From assembly GCA_947172415.1 (NCBI GenBank), contig OX359198.1, forward strand, positions 7,148,401-7,212,400: a stretch of 64,000 nucleotides of DNA, read 5' to 3'. A program made the translations under genes and the position numbers. Every line of letters begins with the position of its first letter. Position 1 is the first letter of the stretch. This document shows positions 50,401 through 63,974 of this stretch, piece after piece. The stretch is from Chondrosia reniformis. Lineage: Eukaryota; Porifera; Demospongiae; Chondrillida; Chondrillidae. The notes under the pieces are model-generated. The model made no database searches and was not told the origin of the DNA. It was given only the letters and a program-made list of their open reading frames with translations.

Positions 50401-53400
50401 CGCATGTGACGGCTGCAGAACGAGTAGAAAATCTCTCCATTAGTGTGCTATTGCTACCATTAGCGCAGATTGTCACAAGTCTACCCTCTTATCCTAATGG
50501 ACCGAGCCATGGGACTTACCTTCACAGACCAAGTCACTTTCGCTCCACTGCCCATTTGCCAGACAAGTTCGACTTTGCAGCTCGCCCTGAGCAGTATATC
50601 CACTATTACAAGCGTACGTAGCTGTCTGCCCAAAGCTTGTATCACCGGGATTTACTAACATTCCGTTGACTACACCAGGAGCAGTTCCACAGTCCACAAC
50701 TGTAAAAGAGACAGTAGAGTAACATTCTACCCTACTCGTGGCTAGAGAGCAGCAGTCAAACGGCATCTTCCTTTAAGATCCCAAAAACATATACTTTTCC
50801 AATATTGTACACTTCTAAGGGCTCATATATAAGATTCTATGGGCATACACCCTTTGACACTCACTCTGACAAGTTGGTTCTGAGGCAGTCCAATCTCCAA
50901 AGGGTGCCGCTGTAGCACTGGGATTCTCCTCACACACTTGGACAGTCACAGATCCTCCCACAAACTCATATCCCTCATCACAAGTGTAGACGGCCGCCGA
51001 TCCAAAGTTGGCATCATCTGTTAGCTCAACATCACCATTTGAAGGGGAACCTCTTGCTGGACAAGTTATTACTGCAGATAGAAAACAGCCAGCCTCTTAC
51101 AGGTGCACTGCACATTGCTAGGATAAGAATTATAATTCATTTAGTTTTCAAAGTTCCTTCTAGCAGGAACTGGCTCTCATCCTTCCTGATGAAAGGAGTC
51201 AACACATTTATCCATCTCCAAATTGGTTCTATCTTGCCAATCAACTTACTCCGCTACGGCTAGGGACTTTAATTAATGACTATTCTTGTTGACTTACTGT
51301 CACAGGTGGGTACTGAGTCGGTTGAGAACCAGTCTCCACTGTCATCACATGTTCTTGTTGCAACAGAAGTGGAAAGTCTGTAGCCGGTCTCACAGAAATA
51401 CAATAACTGGCCATTAAACTCGTTGTTGAGAATGGAGAAACCTCCATGGTCAATCTCATCAGGCAATACGCATGCGACGGCTGCAGAACGAGTAGAAAAT
51501 CTCTCCATTAGTGTGCTATTGCTACCATTAACGCAGATTGTCACAAGTCTACCCTCTTATCCTAATGGACCCAAGCCATGGGACTTACCTTCACAGACCA
51601 AGTCACTTTCGCTCCACTGCCCATTTGCCAGACAAATTCGACTTTGTAGCTCACCCTGAGCAGTATATCCACTATCACAAGTGTACGTAGCTGTCTGCCC
51701 AAAGCTTGTATTACCGGGATTGTCTAACACTCCATTGACTACACCAGGAGCAGTTCCACAGTCCACAACTGTAAAAGAGACAGTAGAGTAACATTCTACC
51801 CTACTCGTTGCTAGAGAGCAGCAGTCAAACGGTATCTTCCTTTAAGATCCCAATAACATATACTTTTCCAATATTGTACACTTCTAAGGGCTCATATATA
51901 AGATTCTATGGGCATACACCCTTTGACACTCACTCTGACAAGTTGGTTCTGAGGCAGTCCAATCTCCAAAGGGTGCCGCTGTAGCACTGGGATTCTCCTC
52001 ACACACTTGGACAGTCACAGATCCTCCCACAAACTCATATCCCTCATCACAAGTGTAGACGGCCGCCGATCCAAAGTTGGCATCATCTGTTAGCTCAACA
52101 TCACCATTTGAAGGGGAACCTCTTGCTGGGCAAGTTATTACTGCAGATAGAAAACAGCCAGCCTCTTACAGGTGCACTGCACATTGCTAGGATAATAATT
52201 ATAATTCATTTAGTTTTTAAAAGTTCCTTCTAGCTGGAACTGGCTCTCATCCTTCCTGATGAAAGGAGTCAACACATTTATCCATCTCCAAATTGGTTCT
52301 GTCTTGCCAATCAACTTACTCCGCTATAGCTAGGGACTTTAGTTAATGACTATTCTTGTTGACTTACTGTCACAGGTGGGTACTGAGTCAGTTGAGAACC
52401 AGTCTCCACTGTCGTCACATGTTCTTGTTGCAACAGAAGTGGAAAGTCTGTAGCCGGTCTCACAGAAATACAATAACTGGCCATTAAACTCGTTGTTGAG
52501 AATGGAGAAACCTCCATGGTCAATCTCATCAGGCAATATGCATGTGACGGCTGCAGAACGAGTAGAAACATCTCTCCATTAGTGTGATATTGCTACCATT
52601 AACGCAGATTGTCACAAGTCTACCCTCTTATCCTAATGGACCAAGCCATGGGACTTACCTTCACAGACCAAGTCACTTTCGCTCCACTGCCCATTTGCCA
52701 GACAAGTTCGACTTTGTAGCTCACCCTGAGCAGTATATCCACTATCACAAGTGTACGTAGCTGTCTGCCCAAAGCTTGTATTACTGGGATTGTCTAACAC
52801 TCCATTGACTACACCAGGAGCAGTTCCACAGTCCACAACTGTAAAAGAGACAGTAGAGTAACATTCTACCCTACTCGTGGCTAGAGAGCAGCAGTCAAAC
52901 GGCATCTTCCTTTAAGACCCTAATAACACAGCATTCTACACTTCATTGAAAATAAGGGCTCATATATAAGATTCTATGGGCATACACCCTTGGACACTCA
53001 CTCTGACAAGTTGGTTCTGAAGCAGTCCAATCTCCAAAGGGTGCCGCTGTAGCACTGGGATTCTCCTCACACACTTGGACAGTCACAGATCCTCCCACAA
53101 ACTCATATCCCTCATCACAAGTGTAGACGGCCGCCGATCCAAAGTTGGCATCATCTGTTAGCTCAACATCACCATTTGAAGGGGAACCTCTTGCTGGACA
53201 AGTTATTACTGCAGATAGAAAACAGCCAGCCTCTTACAGGTGCACTGCACATTGCTAGGATAATAATTATAATTCATTTAGTTTTTAAAAGTTCCTTCTA
53301 GCTGGAACTGGCTCTCATCCTTCCTGATGAAAGGAGTCAACACATTTATCCATCTCCAAATTGGTTCTGTCTTGCCAATCAACTTACTCCGCTACGGCTA

Positions 53401-56400
53401 GGGACTTTAGTTAATGACTATTCTTGTTGACTTACTGTCACAGGTGGGTACTGAGTCAGTTGAGAACCAGTCTCCACTGTCATCACATGTTCTTGTTGCA
53501 ACAGCAGTGGAAAGTCTGTAGCCGGTCTCACAGAAATACAATAACTGGCCATTAAACTCGTTGTTGAGAATGGAGAAACCTCCATGGTCAATCTCATCAG
53601 GAAATATGCATGTGACGGCTGCAGAACGAGTAGAAACATCTCTCCATTAGTGTGATATTGCTACCATTAACGCAGATTCTCACAAGTCTACCCTCTTATC
53701 CTAATGGACCGAGCCATGGGACTTACCTTCACAGACCAAGTCACTTTCGCTCCACTGCCCATTTGCCAGACAAGTTCGACTTTGTAGCTCACCCTGAGCA
53801 GTATATCCACTATCACAAGTGTACGTAGCTGTCTGCCCAAAGCTTGTATTACCGGGATTGTCTAACACTCCATTGACTACACCAGGAGCAGTTCCACAGT
53901 CCACAACTGTAAAAGAGACAGTAGAGTAACATTCTACCCTACTCGTGGCTAGAGAGCAGCAGTCAAACGGTATCTTCCTTTAAGACCCCAATAACACAGC
54001 ATTCTACACTTCATTGAAACTAAGGGCTCATATATAAGATTCTATGGGCATACACCCTTTGACACTCACTCTGACAAGTTGGTTCTGAAGCAGTCCAATC
54101 TCCAAAGGGTGCCGCTGTAGCACTGGGATTCTCCTCACACACTTGGACAGTCACAGATCCTCCCACAAACTCATATCCCTCATCACAAGTGTAGACGGCC
54201 GCCGATCCAAAGTTGGCATCATCTGTTAGCTCAACATCACCATTTGACGGGGGACCTCTTACTGGACAGGTTATTACTGCAGAAAGAAAACAGCCAGCCT
54301 CTTACAGGTGCACTGCACATTGCTAGGATAATAATTATAATTCATTTAGTTTTCAAAGTTCCTTCTAGCAGGAAACTGGCTCGATCTCATCCTTCCTGAT
54401 GAAAGGAGTCAACACATTTATCCATCTCCAAATTGGTTCTGTCTTGCCAATCAACTTACTCCGCTACGGCTAGGGACTTTAATTAATGACTATTCTTACT
54501 GACTTACTGTCACAGGTGGGTTCTGAGTTGGTTGAGAACCAGTCTCCACTGTCATCACATGTTCTTGTTGCAACAGCAGTGGAAAGTCTGTAGCCGGTCT
54601 CACAGAAATACAATAACTGGCCATTAAAGTCATTGCTGAGAATGGAGAAACCTCCATGGTCAATCTCATCAGGCAATACGCATGTGACGGCTGCAGAACG
54701 AGTAGAAAATCTCTCCATTAGTGTGCTATTGCTACCATTAATGCAGATTCTCACAAATCTACCCTCTTATCCTAATGGACCAAGCCATGGGACTTACCTT
54801 CACAGACCAAGTCACTTTCGCTCCACTGCCCATTTGCCAGACAAGTTCGACTTTGTAACTCACCCTGAGCAGTATATCCACTATCACAAGTGTACGTAGC
54901 TGTCTGCCCAAAGCTTGTATTACTGGGATTGTCTAACACTCCATTGACTACACCAGGAGCAGTTCCACAGTCCACAACTGTAAAAGAGACAGTAGAGTAA
55001 CATTCTACCCTACTCGTGGCTAGAGAGCAGCAGTCAAACGGCATATTCCTTTAAGACCCTAATAACACAGCATTCTACACTTCATTGAAAATAAGGGCTC
55101 ATATATAAGATTCTATGGGTAAACACCCTTGGACACTCACTCTGACAAGTTGGTTCTGAAGCAGTCCAATCTCCAAAGGGTGCCGCTGTAGCACTGGGAT
55201 TCTCCTCACACACTTGGACAGTCACAGATCCTCCCACAAACTCATATCCCTCATCACAAGTGTAGACGGCCGCCGATCCAAAGTTGGCATCATCTGTTAG
55301 CTCAACATCACCATTTGAAGGGGAACCTCTTGCTGGACAAGTTATTACTGCAGATAGAAAACAGCCAGCCTCTTACAGGTGCACTGCACATTGCTAGGAT
55401 AATAATTATAATTCATTTAGTTTTTAAAAGTTCCTTCTAGCTGGAACTGGCTCTCATCCTTCCTGATGAAAGGAGTCAACACATTTATCCATCTCCAAAT
55501 TGGTTCTGTCTTGCCAATCAACTTACTCCGCTACGGCTAGGGACTTTAGTTAATGACTATTCTTGTTGACTTACTGTCACAGGTGGGTACTGAGTCAGTT
55601 GAGAACCAGTCTCCACTGTCATCACATGTTCTTGTTGCAACAGCAGTGGAAAGTCTGTAGCCGGTCTCACAGAAATACAATAACTGGCCATTAAACTCGT
55701 TGTTGAGAATGGAGAAACCTCCATGGTCAATCTCATCAGGAAATATGCATGTGACGGCTGCAGAACGAGTAGAAACATCTCTCCATTAGTGTGATATTAC
55801 TACCATTAACGCAGATTGTCACAAGTCTACCCTCTTATCCTAATGGACCGAGCCATGGGACTTACCTTCACAGACCAAGTCACTTTCGCTCCACTGCCCA
55901 TTTGCCAGACAAGTTCGACTTTGTAGCTCACCCTGAGCAGTATATCCACTATCACAAGTGTACGTAGCTGTCTGCCCAAAGCTTGTATTACCGGGATTGT
56001 CTAACACTCCATTGACTACACCAGGAGCAGTTCCACAGTCCACAACTGTAAAAGAGACAGTAGAGTAACATTCTACCCTACTCGTTGCTAGAGAGCAGCA
56101 GTCAAACGGTATCTTCCTTTAAGACCCCAATAACACAGCATTCTACACTTCATTGAAACTAAGGGCTCATATATAAGATTCTATGGGCATACACCCTTTG
56201 ACACTCACTCTGACAAGTTGGTTCTGAGGCAGTCCAATCCCCAAAGGGTGCCGCTGTAGCACTGGGATTCTCCTCACACACTTGGACAGTCACAGATCCT
56301 CCCACAAACTCATATCCCTCATCACAAGTGTAGACGGCCGCTGATCCAAAGTTGGCATCATCTGTTAGCTCAACATCACCATTTGAAGGGGAACCTCTTG

Positions 56401-59400
56401 CTGGGCAAGTTATTACTGCAGATAGAAAACAGCCAGCCTCTTACAGGTGCACTGCACATTGCTAGGATAAGAATTATAATTCATTTAGTTTTTCTAGCTG
56501 GAATTGGCTCTCATCCTTCCTGATGAAAGGAGTCAACACATTTATCCATCTCCAAATTGGTTCTGTCTTGCCAATCAACTTACTCCGCTACGGCTAGGGA
56601 CTTTAATTAATGACTATTCTTACTGACTTACTGTCACAGGTGGGTTCTGAGTTGGTTGAGAACCAGTCTCCACTGTCATCACATGTTCTTGTTGCAACAG
56701 CAGTGGAAAGTCTGTAGCCGGTCTCACAGAAATACAATAACTGGCCATTAAAGTCATTGCTGAGAATGGAGAAACCTCCATGGTCAATCTCATCAGGCAA
56801 TACGCATGTGACGGCTGCAGAACGAGTAGAAAATCTCTCCATTAGTGTGCTATTGCTACCATTAGCGCAGATTGTCACAAGTCTACCCTCTTATCCTAAT
56901 GGACCGAGCCATGGGACTTACCTTCACAGACCAAGTCACTTTCGCTCCACTGCCCATTTGCCAGACAAGTTCGACTTTGCAGCTCGCCCTGAGCAGTATA
57001 TCCACTATTACAAGCGTACGTAGCTGTCTGCCCAAAGCTTGTATCACCGGGATTTACTAACATTCCGTTGACTACACCAGGAGCAGTTCCACAGTCCACA
57101 ACTGTAAAAGAGACAGTAGAGTAACATTCTACCCTACTCGTGGCTAGAGAGCAGCAGTCAAACGGCATCTTCCTTTAAGAACCCAATAACAGAGACTTTT
57201 TCCAGCATTGTACAGTTCATTGAAAATAAGGGCTCATATATAAGATTCTATGCGCATACACCCTTTGACACTCACTCTGACAAGTTGGTTCTGAGGCAGT
57301 CCAATCCCCAAAGGGTGCCGCTGTAGCACTGGGATTCTCCTCACACACTTGGACAGTCACAGATCCTCCCACAAACTCATATCCCTCATCACAAGTGTAG
57401 ACGGCCGCCGATCCAAAGTTGGCATCATCTGTTAGCTCAACATCACCATTTGACGGGGTACCTCTTACTGGACAGGTTATTACTGCAGAAAGAAAACAGC
57501 CAGCCTCCTATAGGTGCACTGCACATTGCTAGGATGATAATTATAATTCATTTAGTTTTCAAAGTTTCTTCTAGCAGGAAACTGGCTCGATCTCATCCTT
57601 CCTGATGAAAGGAGTCAACACATTTATCCATCTCCAAATTGGTTCTGTCTTGCCAATCAACTTACTCCGCTACGGCTAGGGACTTTAATTAATGACTATT
57701 CTTACTGACTTACTGTCACAGGTGGGTTCTGAGTTGGTTGAGAACCAGTCTCCACTGTCATCACATGTTCTTGTTGCAACAGCAGTGGAAAGTCTGTAGC
57801 CGGTCTCACAGAAATACAATAACTGGCCATTAAAGTCGTTGCTGAGAATGGAGAAACCTCCATGGTCAATCTCATCAGGCAATACGCATGTGACGGCTGC
57901 AGAACGAGTAGAAAATCTCTCCATTAGTGTGCTATTGCTACCATTAATGCAGATTCTCACAAATCTACCCTCTTATCCTAATGGACCAAGCCATGGGACT
58001 TACCTTCACAGACCAAGTCACTTTCGCTCCACTGCCCATTTGCCAGACAAGTTCGACTTTGTAACTCACCCTGAGCAGTATATCCACTATCACAAGTGTA
58101 CGTAGCTGTCTGCCCAAAGCTTGTATTACTGGGATTTACTAACATTCCGTTGACTACACCAGGAGCAGTTCCACAGTCCACAACTGTAAAAGAGACAGTA
58201 GAGTAACATTCTACCCTACTCGTGGCTAGAGAGCAGCAGTCAAACGGTATCTTCCTTTAAGAACCCAATAACAGAGACTTTTTCCAGCATTGTACAGTTC
58301 ATTGAAAATAAGGGCTCATATATAAGATTCTATGGGCATACACCCTTTGACACTCACTCTGACAAGTTGGTTCTGAAGCAGTCCAATCTCCAAAGGGTGC
58401 CGCTGTAGCACTGGGATTCTCCTCACACACTTGGACAGTCACAGATCCTCCCACAAACTCATATCCCTCATCACAAGTGTAGACGGCCGCCGATCCAAAG
58501 TTGGCATCATCTGTTAGCTCAACATCACCATTTGACGGGGGACCTCTTACTGGACAGGTTATTACTGCAGAAAGAAAACAGCCAGCCTCTTACAGGTGCA
58601 CTGCACATTGCTAGGATAATAATTATAATTCATTTAGTTTTCAAAGTTCCTTCTAGCAGGAAACTGGCTCGATCTCATCCTTCCTGATGAAAGGAGTCAA
58701 CACATTTATCCATCTCCAAATTGGTTCTGTCTTGCCAATCAACTTACTCCGCTACGGCTAGGGACTTTAATTAATGACTATTCTTACTGACTTACTGTCA
58801 CAGGTGGGTTCTGAGTTGGTTGAGAACCAGTCTCCACTGTCATCACATGTTCTTGTTGCAACAGCAGTGGAAAGTCTGTAGCCGGTCTCACAGAAATACA
58901 ATAACTGGCCATTAAAGTCATTGCTGAGAATGGAGAAACCTCCATGGTCAATCTCATCAGGCAATACGCATGTGACGGCTGCAGAACGAGTAGAAAATCT
59001 CTCCATTAGTGTGCTATTGCTACCATTAATGCAGATTCTCACAAATCTACCCTCTTATCCTAATGGACCAAGCCATGGGACTTACCTTCACAGACCAAGT
59101 CACTTTCGCTCCACTGCCCATTTGCCAGACAAGTTCGACTTTGCAGCTCGCCCTGAGCAGTATATCCACTATTACAAGCGTACGTAGCTGTCTGCCCAAA
59201 GCTTGTATCACCGGGATTTACTAACATTCCGTTGACTACACCAGGAGCAGTTCCACAGTCCACAACTGTAAAAGAGACAGTAGAGTAACATTCTACCCTA
59301 CTCGTGGCTAGAGAGCAGCAGTCAAACGGTATCTTCCTTTAAGAACCCAATAACAGAGACTTTTTCCAGCATTGTACAGTTCATTGAAAATAAGGGCTCA

Positions 59401-62400
59401 TATATAAGATTCTATGGGCATACACCCTTTGACACTCACTCTGACAAGTTGGTTCTGAAGCAGTCCAATCTCCAAAGGGTGCCGCTGTAGCACTGGGATT
59501 CTCCTCACACACTTGGACAGTCACAGATCCTCCCACAAACTCATATCCCTCATCACAAGTGTAGACGGCCGCCGATCCAAAGTTGGCATCATCTGTTAGC
59601 TCAACATCACCATTTGACGGGGGACCTCTTACTGGACAGGTTATTACTGCAGAAAGAAAACAGCCAGCCTCTTACAGGTGCACTGCACATTGCTAGGATA
59701 ATAATTAAAATTCATTTAGTTTTCAAAGTTCCTTCTAGCAGGAAACTGGCTCGATCTCATCCTTCCTGATGAAAGGAGTCAACACATTTATCCATCTCCA
59801 AATTGGTTCTGTCTTGCCAATCAACTTACTCCGCTACGGCTAGGGACTTTAATTAATGACTATTCTTACTGACTTACTGTCACAGGTGGGTTCTGAGTTG
59901 GTTGAGAACCAGTCTCCACTGTCATCACATGTTCTTGTTGCAACAGCAGTGGAAAGTCTGTAGCCGGTCTCACAGAAATACAATAACTGGCCATTAAAGT
60001 CATTGCTGAGAATGGAGAAACCTCCATGGTCAATCTCATCAGGCAATACGCATGTGACGGCTGCAGAACGAGTAGAAAATCTCTCCATTAGTGTGCTATT
60101 GCTACCATTAATGCAGATTCTCACAAATCTACCCTCTTATCCTAATGGACCAAGCCATGGGACTTACCTTCACAGACCAAGTCACTTTCGCTCCACTGCC
60201 CATTTGCCAGACAAGTTCGACTTTGCAGCTCGCCCTGAGCAGTATATCCACTATTACAAGTGTACGTAGCTGTCTGCCCAAAGCTTGTATCACCGGGATT
60301 TACTAACATTCCGTTGACTACACCAGGAGCAGTTCCACAGTCCACAACTGTAAAAGAGACAGTAGAGTAACATTCTACCCTACTCGTGGCTAGAGAGCAG
60401 CAGTCAAACGGCATCTTCCTTTAAGAACCCAATAACAGAGACTTTTTCCAGCATTGTACAGTTCATTGAAAATAAGGGCTCATATATAAGATTCTATGCG
60501 CATACACCCTTTGACACTCACTCTGACAAGTTGGTTCTGAAGCAGTCCAATCTCCAAAGGGTGCCGCTGTAGCACTGGGATTCTCCTCACACACTTGGAC
60601 AGTCACAGATCCTCCCACAAACTCATATCCCTCATCACAAGTGTAGACGGCCGCCGATCCAAAGTTGGCATCATCTGTTAGCTCAACATCACCATTTGAC
60701 GGGGTACCTCTTACTGGACAGGTTATTACTGCAGAAAGAAAACAGCCAGCCTCCTATAGGTGCACTGCACATTGCTAGGATGATAATTATAATTCATTTA
60801 GTTTTCAAAGTTTCTTCTAGCAGGAAACTGGCTCGATCTCATCCTTCCTGATGAAAGGAGTCAACACATTTATCCATCTCCAAATTGGTTCTGTCTTGCC
60901 AATCAACTTACTCCGCTACGGCTAGGGACTTTAATTAATGACTATTCTTACTGACTTACTGTCACAGGTGGGTTCTGAGTTGGTTGAGAACCAGTCTCCA
61001 CTGTCATCACATGTTCTTGTTGCAACAGCAGTGGAAAGTCTGTAGCCGGTCTCACAGAAATACAATAACTGGCCATTAAAGTCGTTGCTGAGAATGGAGA
61101 AACCTCCATGGTCAATCTCATCAGGCAATACGCATGTGACGGCTGCAGAACGAGTAGAAAATCTCTCCATTAGTGTGCTATTGCTACCATTAATGCAGAT
61201 TCTCACAAATCTACCCTCTTATCCTAATGGACCAAGCCATGGGACTTACCTTCACATACCAAGTCACTTTCGCTCCATTGCCCATTTGCCAGACAAGTTC
61301 GACTTTGCAGCTCGCCCTGAGCAGTATATCCACTATTACAAGCGTACGTAGCTGTCTGCCCAAAGCTTGTATCACCGGGATTTACTAACATTCCGTTGAC
61401 TACACCAGGAGCAGTTCCACAGTCCACAACTGTAAAAGAGACAGTAGAGTAACATTCTACCCTACTCGTGGCTAGAGAGCAGCAGTCAAACGGCATCTTC
61501 CTTTAAGAACCCAATAACAGAGACTTTTTCCAGCATTGTACAGTTCATTGAAAATAAGGGCTCATATATAAGATTCTATGCGCATACACCCTTTGACACT
61601 CACTCTGACAAGTTGGTTCTGAAGCAGTCCAATCTCCAAAGGGTGCCGCTGTAGCACTGGGATTCTCCTCACACACTTGGACAGTCACAGATCCTCCCAC
61701 AAACTCATATCCCTCATCACAAGTGTAGACGGCCGCCGATCCAAAGTTGGCATCATCTGTTAGCTCAACATCACCATTTGACGGGGTACCTCTTACTGGA
61801 CAGGTTATTACTGCAGAAAGAAAACAGCCAGCCTCTTATAGGTGCACTGCACATTGCTAGGATAATAATTATAATTTATTTAGTTTTCAAAGTTTCTTCT
61901 AGCAGGAAACTGGCTCGATCTCATCCTTCCTGATGAAAGGAGTCAACACATTTATCCATCTCCAAATTGGTTCTGTCTTGCCAATCAACTTACTCCGCTA
62001 CGGCTAGGGACTTTAATTAATGACTATTCTTACTGACTTACTGTCACAGGTGGGTTCTGAGTTGGTTGAGAACCAGTCTCCACTGTCATCACATGTTCTT
62101 GTTGCAACAGCAGTGGAAAGTCTGTAGCCGGTCTCACAGAAATACAATAACTGGCCATTAAAGTCATTGCTGAGAATGGAGAAACCTCCATGGTCAATCT
62201 CATCAGGCAATACGCATGTGACGGCTGCAGAACGAGTAGAAAATCTCTCCATTAGTGTGCTATTGCTACCATTAATGCAGATTCTCACAAATCTACCCTC
62301 TTATCCTAATGGACCAAGCCATGGGACTTACCTTCACAGACCAAGTCACTTTCGCTCCACTGCCCATTTGCCAGACAAGTTCGACTTTGCAGCTCGCCCT

Positions 62401-63974
62401 GAGCAGTATATCCACTATTACAAGCGTACGTAGCTGTCTGCCCAAAGCTTGTATCACCGGGATTTACTAACATTCCGTTGACTACACCAGGAGCAGTTCC
62501 ACAGTCCACAACTGTAAAAGAGACAGTAGAGTAACATTCTACCCTACTCGTGGCTAGAGAGCAGCAGTCAAACGGCATCTTCCTTTAAGAACCCAATAAC
62601 AGAGACTTTTTCCAGCATTGTACAGTTCATTGAAAATAAGGGCTCATATATAAGATTCTATGCGCATACACCCTTTGACACTCACTCTGACAAGTTGGTT
62701 CTGAAGCAGTCCAATCTCCAAAGGGTGCCGCTGTAGCACTGGGATTCTCCTCACACACTTGGACAGTCACAGATCCTCCCACAAACTCATATCCCTCATC
62801 ACAAGTGTAGACGGCCGCCGATCCAAAGTTGGCATCATCTGTTAGCTCAACATCACCATTTGACGGGGGACCTCTTACTGGACAGGTTATTACTGCAGAA
62901 AGAAAACAGCCAGCCTCTTATAGGTGCACTGCACATTGCTAGGATAATAATTATAATTTATTTAGTTTTCAAAGTTTCTTCTAGCAGGAATCTGGCTCGA
63001 TCTCATCCTTCCTGATGAAAGGAGTCAACACATTTATCCATCTCCAAATTGGTTCTGTCTTGCCAATCAACTTACTCCGCTACGGCTAGGGACTTTAATT
63101 AATGACTATTCTTACTGACTTACTGTCACAGGTGGGTTCTGAGTTGGTTGAGAACCAGTCTCCACTGTCATCACATGTTCTTGTTGCAACAGCAGTGGAA
63201 AGTCTGTAGCCGGTCTCACAGAAATACAATAACTGGCCATTAAAGTCATTGCTGAGAATGGAGAAACCTCCATGGTCAATCTCATCAGGCAATACGCATG
63301 TGACGGCTGCAGAACGAGTAGAAAATCTCTCCATTAGTGTGCTATTGCTACCATTAATGCAGATTCTCACAAATCTACCCTCTTATCCTAATGGACCGAG
63401 CCATGGGACTTACCTTCACAGACCAAGTCACTTTCGCTCCACTGCCCATTTGCCAGACAAGTTCGACTTTGCAGCTCGCCCTGAGCAGTATATCCACTAT
63501 TACAAGCGTACGTAGCTGTCTGCCCAAAGCTTGTATCACCGGGATTTACTAACATTCCGTTGACTACACCAGGAGCAGTTCCACAGTCCACAACTGTAAA
63601 AGAGACAGTAGAGTAACATTCTACCCTACTCGTGGCTAGAGAGCAGCAGTCAAACGGCATCTTCCTTTAAGAACCCAATAACAGAGACTTTTTCCAGCAT
63701 TGTACAGTTCATTGAAAATAAGGGCTCATATATAAGATTCTATGCGCATACACCCTTTGACACTCACTCTGACAAGTTGGTTCTGAAGCAGTCCAATCTC
63801 CAAAGGGTGCCGCTGTAGCACTGGGATTCTCCTCACACACTTGGACAGTCACAGATCCTCCCACAAACTCATATCCCTCATCACAAGTGTAGACGGCCGC
63901 CGATCCAAAGTTGGCATCATCTGTTAGCTCAACATCACCATTTGACGGGGGACCTCTTACTGGACAGGTTATTA
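37427..63974 (-). CDS. Giant CCP/Sushi-domain type I membrane receptor, 5' end outside window (at least 80 exons)
   Basis: Read from right to left, 76 exons each encode one CCP domain (four cysteines, with a D-C-G start, Y-x-C-D-x-G-Y middle and W-S end). Four exons follow for an FN3 domain, a membrane helix and a tail. Every CCP exon is phase 1-1, so any number can be gained or lost without a frameshift. The order toward the C-terminus is: high-identity A-B-C array (44509 to the window edge), then 21 diverged CCP exons (38535-44441), FN3, helix and stop at 37427. CCP domains serve in protein binding, adhesion and complement regulation; a cell-surface recognition or adhesion role is inferred. 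The signal peptide is not in the window. I see no gap, stop or terminator that would split this into two genes. Assembly errors in the array are possible. Confidence 0.92.
38535..44441 (-). other. 21 diverged single-exon CCP domains
   Basis: Exons start (lower coordinate) at 38535, 38791, 39056, 39300, 39748, 39979, 40275, 40516, 40761, 41008, 41247, 41602, 41861, 42095, 42594, 42860, 43104, 43443, 43686, 43976 and 44262, each 174-186 bases. All have the CCP cysteine pattern. They are far more diverged from one another than the array units to the right, and their introns are unrelated, so this block is older. Several contain N-x-S/T glycosylation sites (for example NGTWSG, NGEWNGT, NGSWSS). 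The longest gaps between exons (39477-39747, 41427-41601, 42272-42593) hold no further coding sequence that I can see. Confidence 0.92.
44943..45113 (-). other. Divergent CCP exon occupying the B position of the terminal unit
   Basis: Lies between an A exon (45176) and a C exon (44509), exactly where B should be, but encodes a different CCP (ECGIPPSVNNAVIAVGG, then YTCVEGFQTSDNT). 171 bases, phase 1-1, intact. Either a replacement of B or the ancestral arrangement. Confidence 0.88.
45176..63593 (-). other. Array exon class A (18 copies, 180 bases)
   Basis: Lower coordinates 45176, 46232, 47314, 48396, 49464, 50520, 51589, 52659, 53727, 54798, 55866, 56922, 58004, 59086, 60168, 61250, 62332 and 63414. 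Core DCGTAPGVVNG then SFGQTATY, ending QWSESDLVCEG. Subtypes: A1 with VLDNPSNTS (45176-48396, 52659, 54798); A2 with VLDNPGNTS (49464, 51589, 53727, 55866); A3 with MLVNPGDTS and usually YACNSGY (50520, 56922, 59086, 61250-63414). The copy at 58004 (MLVNPSNTS with YTCDSGY) is an A1/A3 hybrid and 60168 (MLVNPGDTS with YTCNSGY) is a variant. All are open and intact. Confidence 0.95.
45942..63306 (-). other. Array exon class B (17 copies, 183 bases)
   Basis: Lower coordinates 45942, 47024, 48106, 49173, 50230, 51298, 52368, 53436, 54508, 55575, 56632, 57714, 58796, 59878, 60960, 62042 and 63124. Core PDEIDHGGFSILSNDFNGQL, then YFCETGYRLSTAVATRTCDD. Two subtypes: B1 (SNDF, STNSEPT) and B2 (NNEF, STDSVPT; at 49173, 51298, 52368, 53436 and 55575). 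B2 copies at 51298 and 52368 have SVATRT. In the copies at 49173, 53436 and 55575 Leu before PDEID is replaced by Phe. The segment lacks the usual D-C-G start (TCVLPDE instead) but keeps four cysteines. Confidence 0.93.

Larger units (their letters stand above)
44509..63974 (-). other. Array exon class C (19 copies, 207 bases)
   Basis: Lower coordinates 44509, 45519, 46586, 47668, 48739, 49807, 50865, 51934, 53002, 54070, 55141, 56209, 57276, 58358, 59440, 60522, 61604, 62686 and 63768. Core ITCPARGSPSNGDVELTDDA, then FVGGSVTVQVCEENPSATAA. The insertion between the third and fourth cysteine (SATAAPFGDW) makes C longer than a standard CCP. Subtypes differ at the start: SPSNGD (GAAGGGGAACCT) against PPSNGD or similar (GACGGGGGACCT, GACGGGGTACCT). 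The 44509 copy closes the array and carries SSP and NSS changes. Confidence 0.93.

Noticed and set aside
45913..63515. Regularly repeated 88-codon open frames on the + strand in the CCP array
   Set aside because: They are antisense to the CCP exons and cross splice sites; the complementary-strand exons have the CCP cysteine pattern and proper GT-AG borders.
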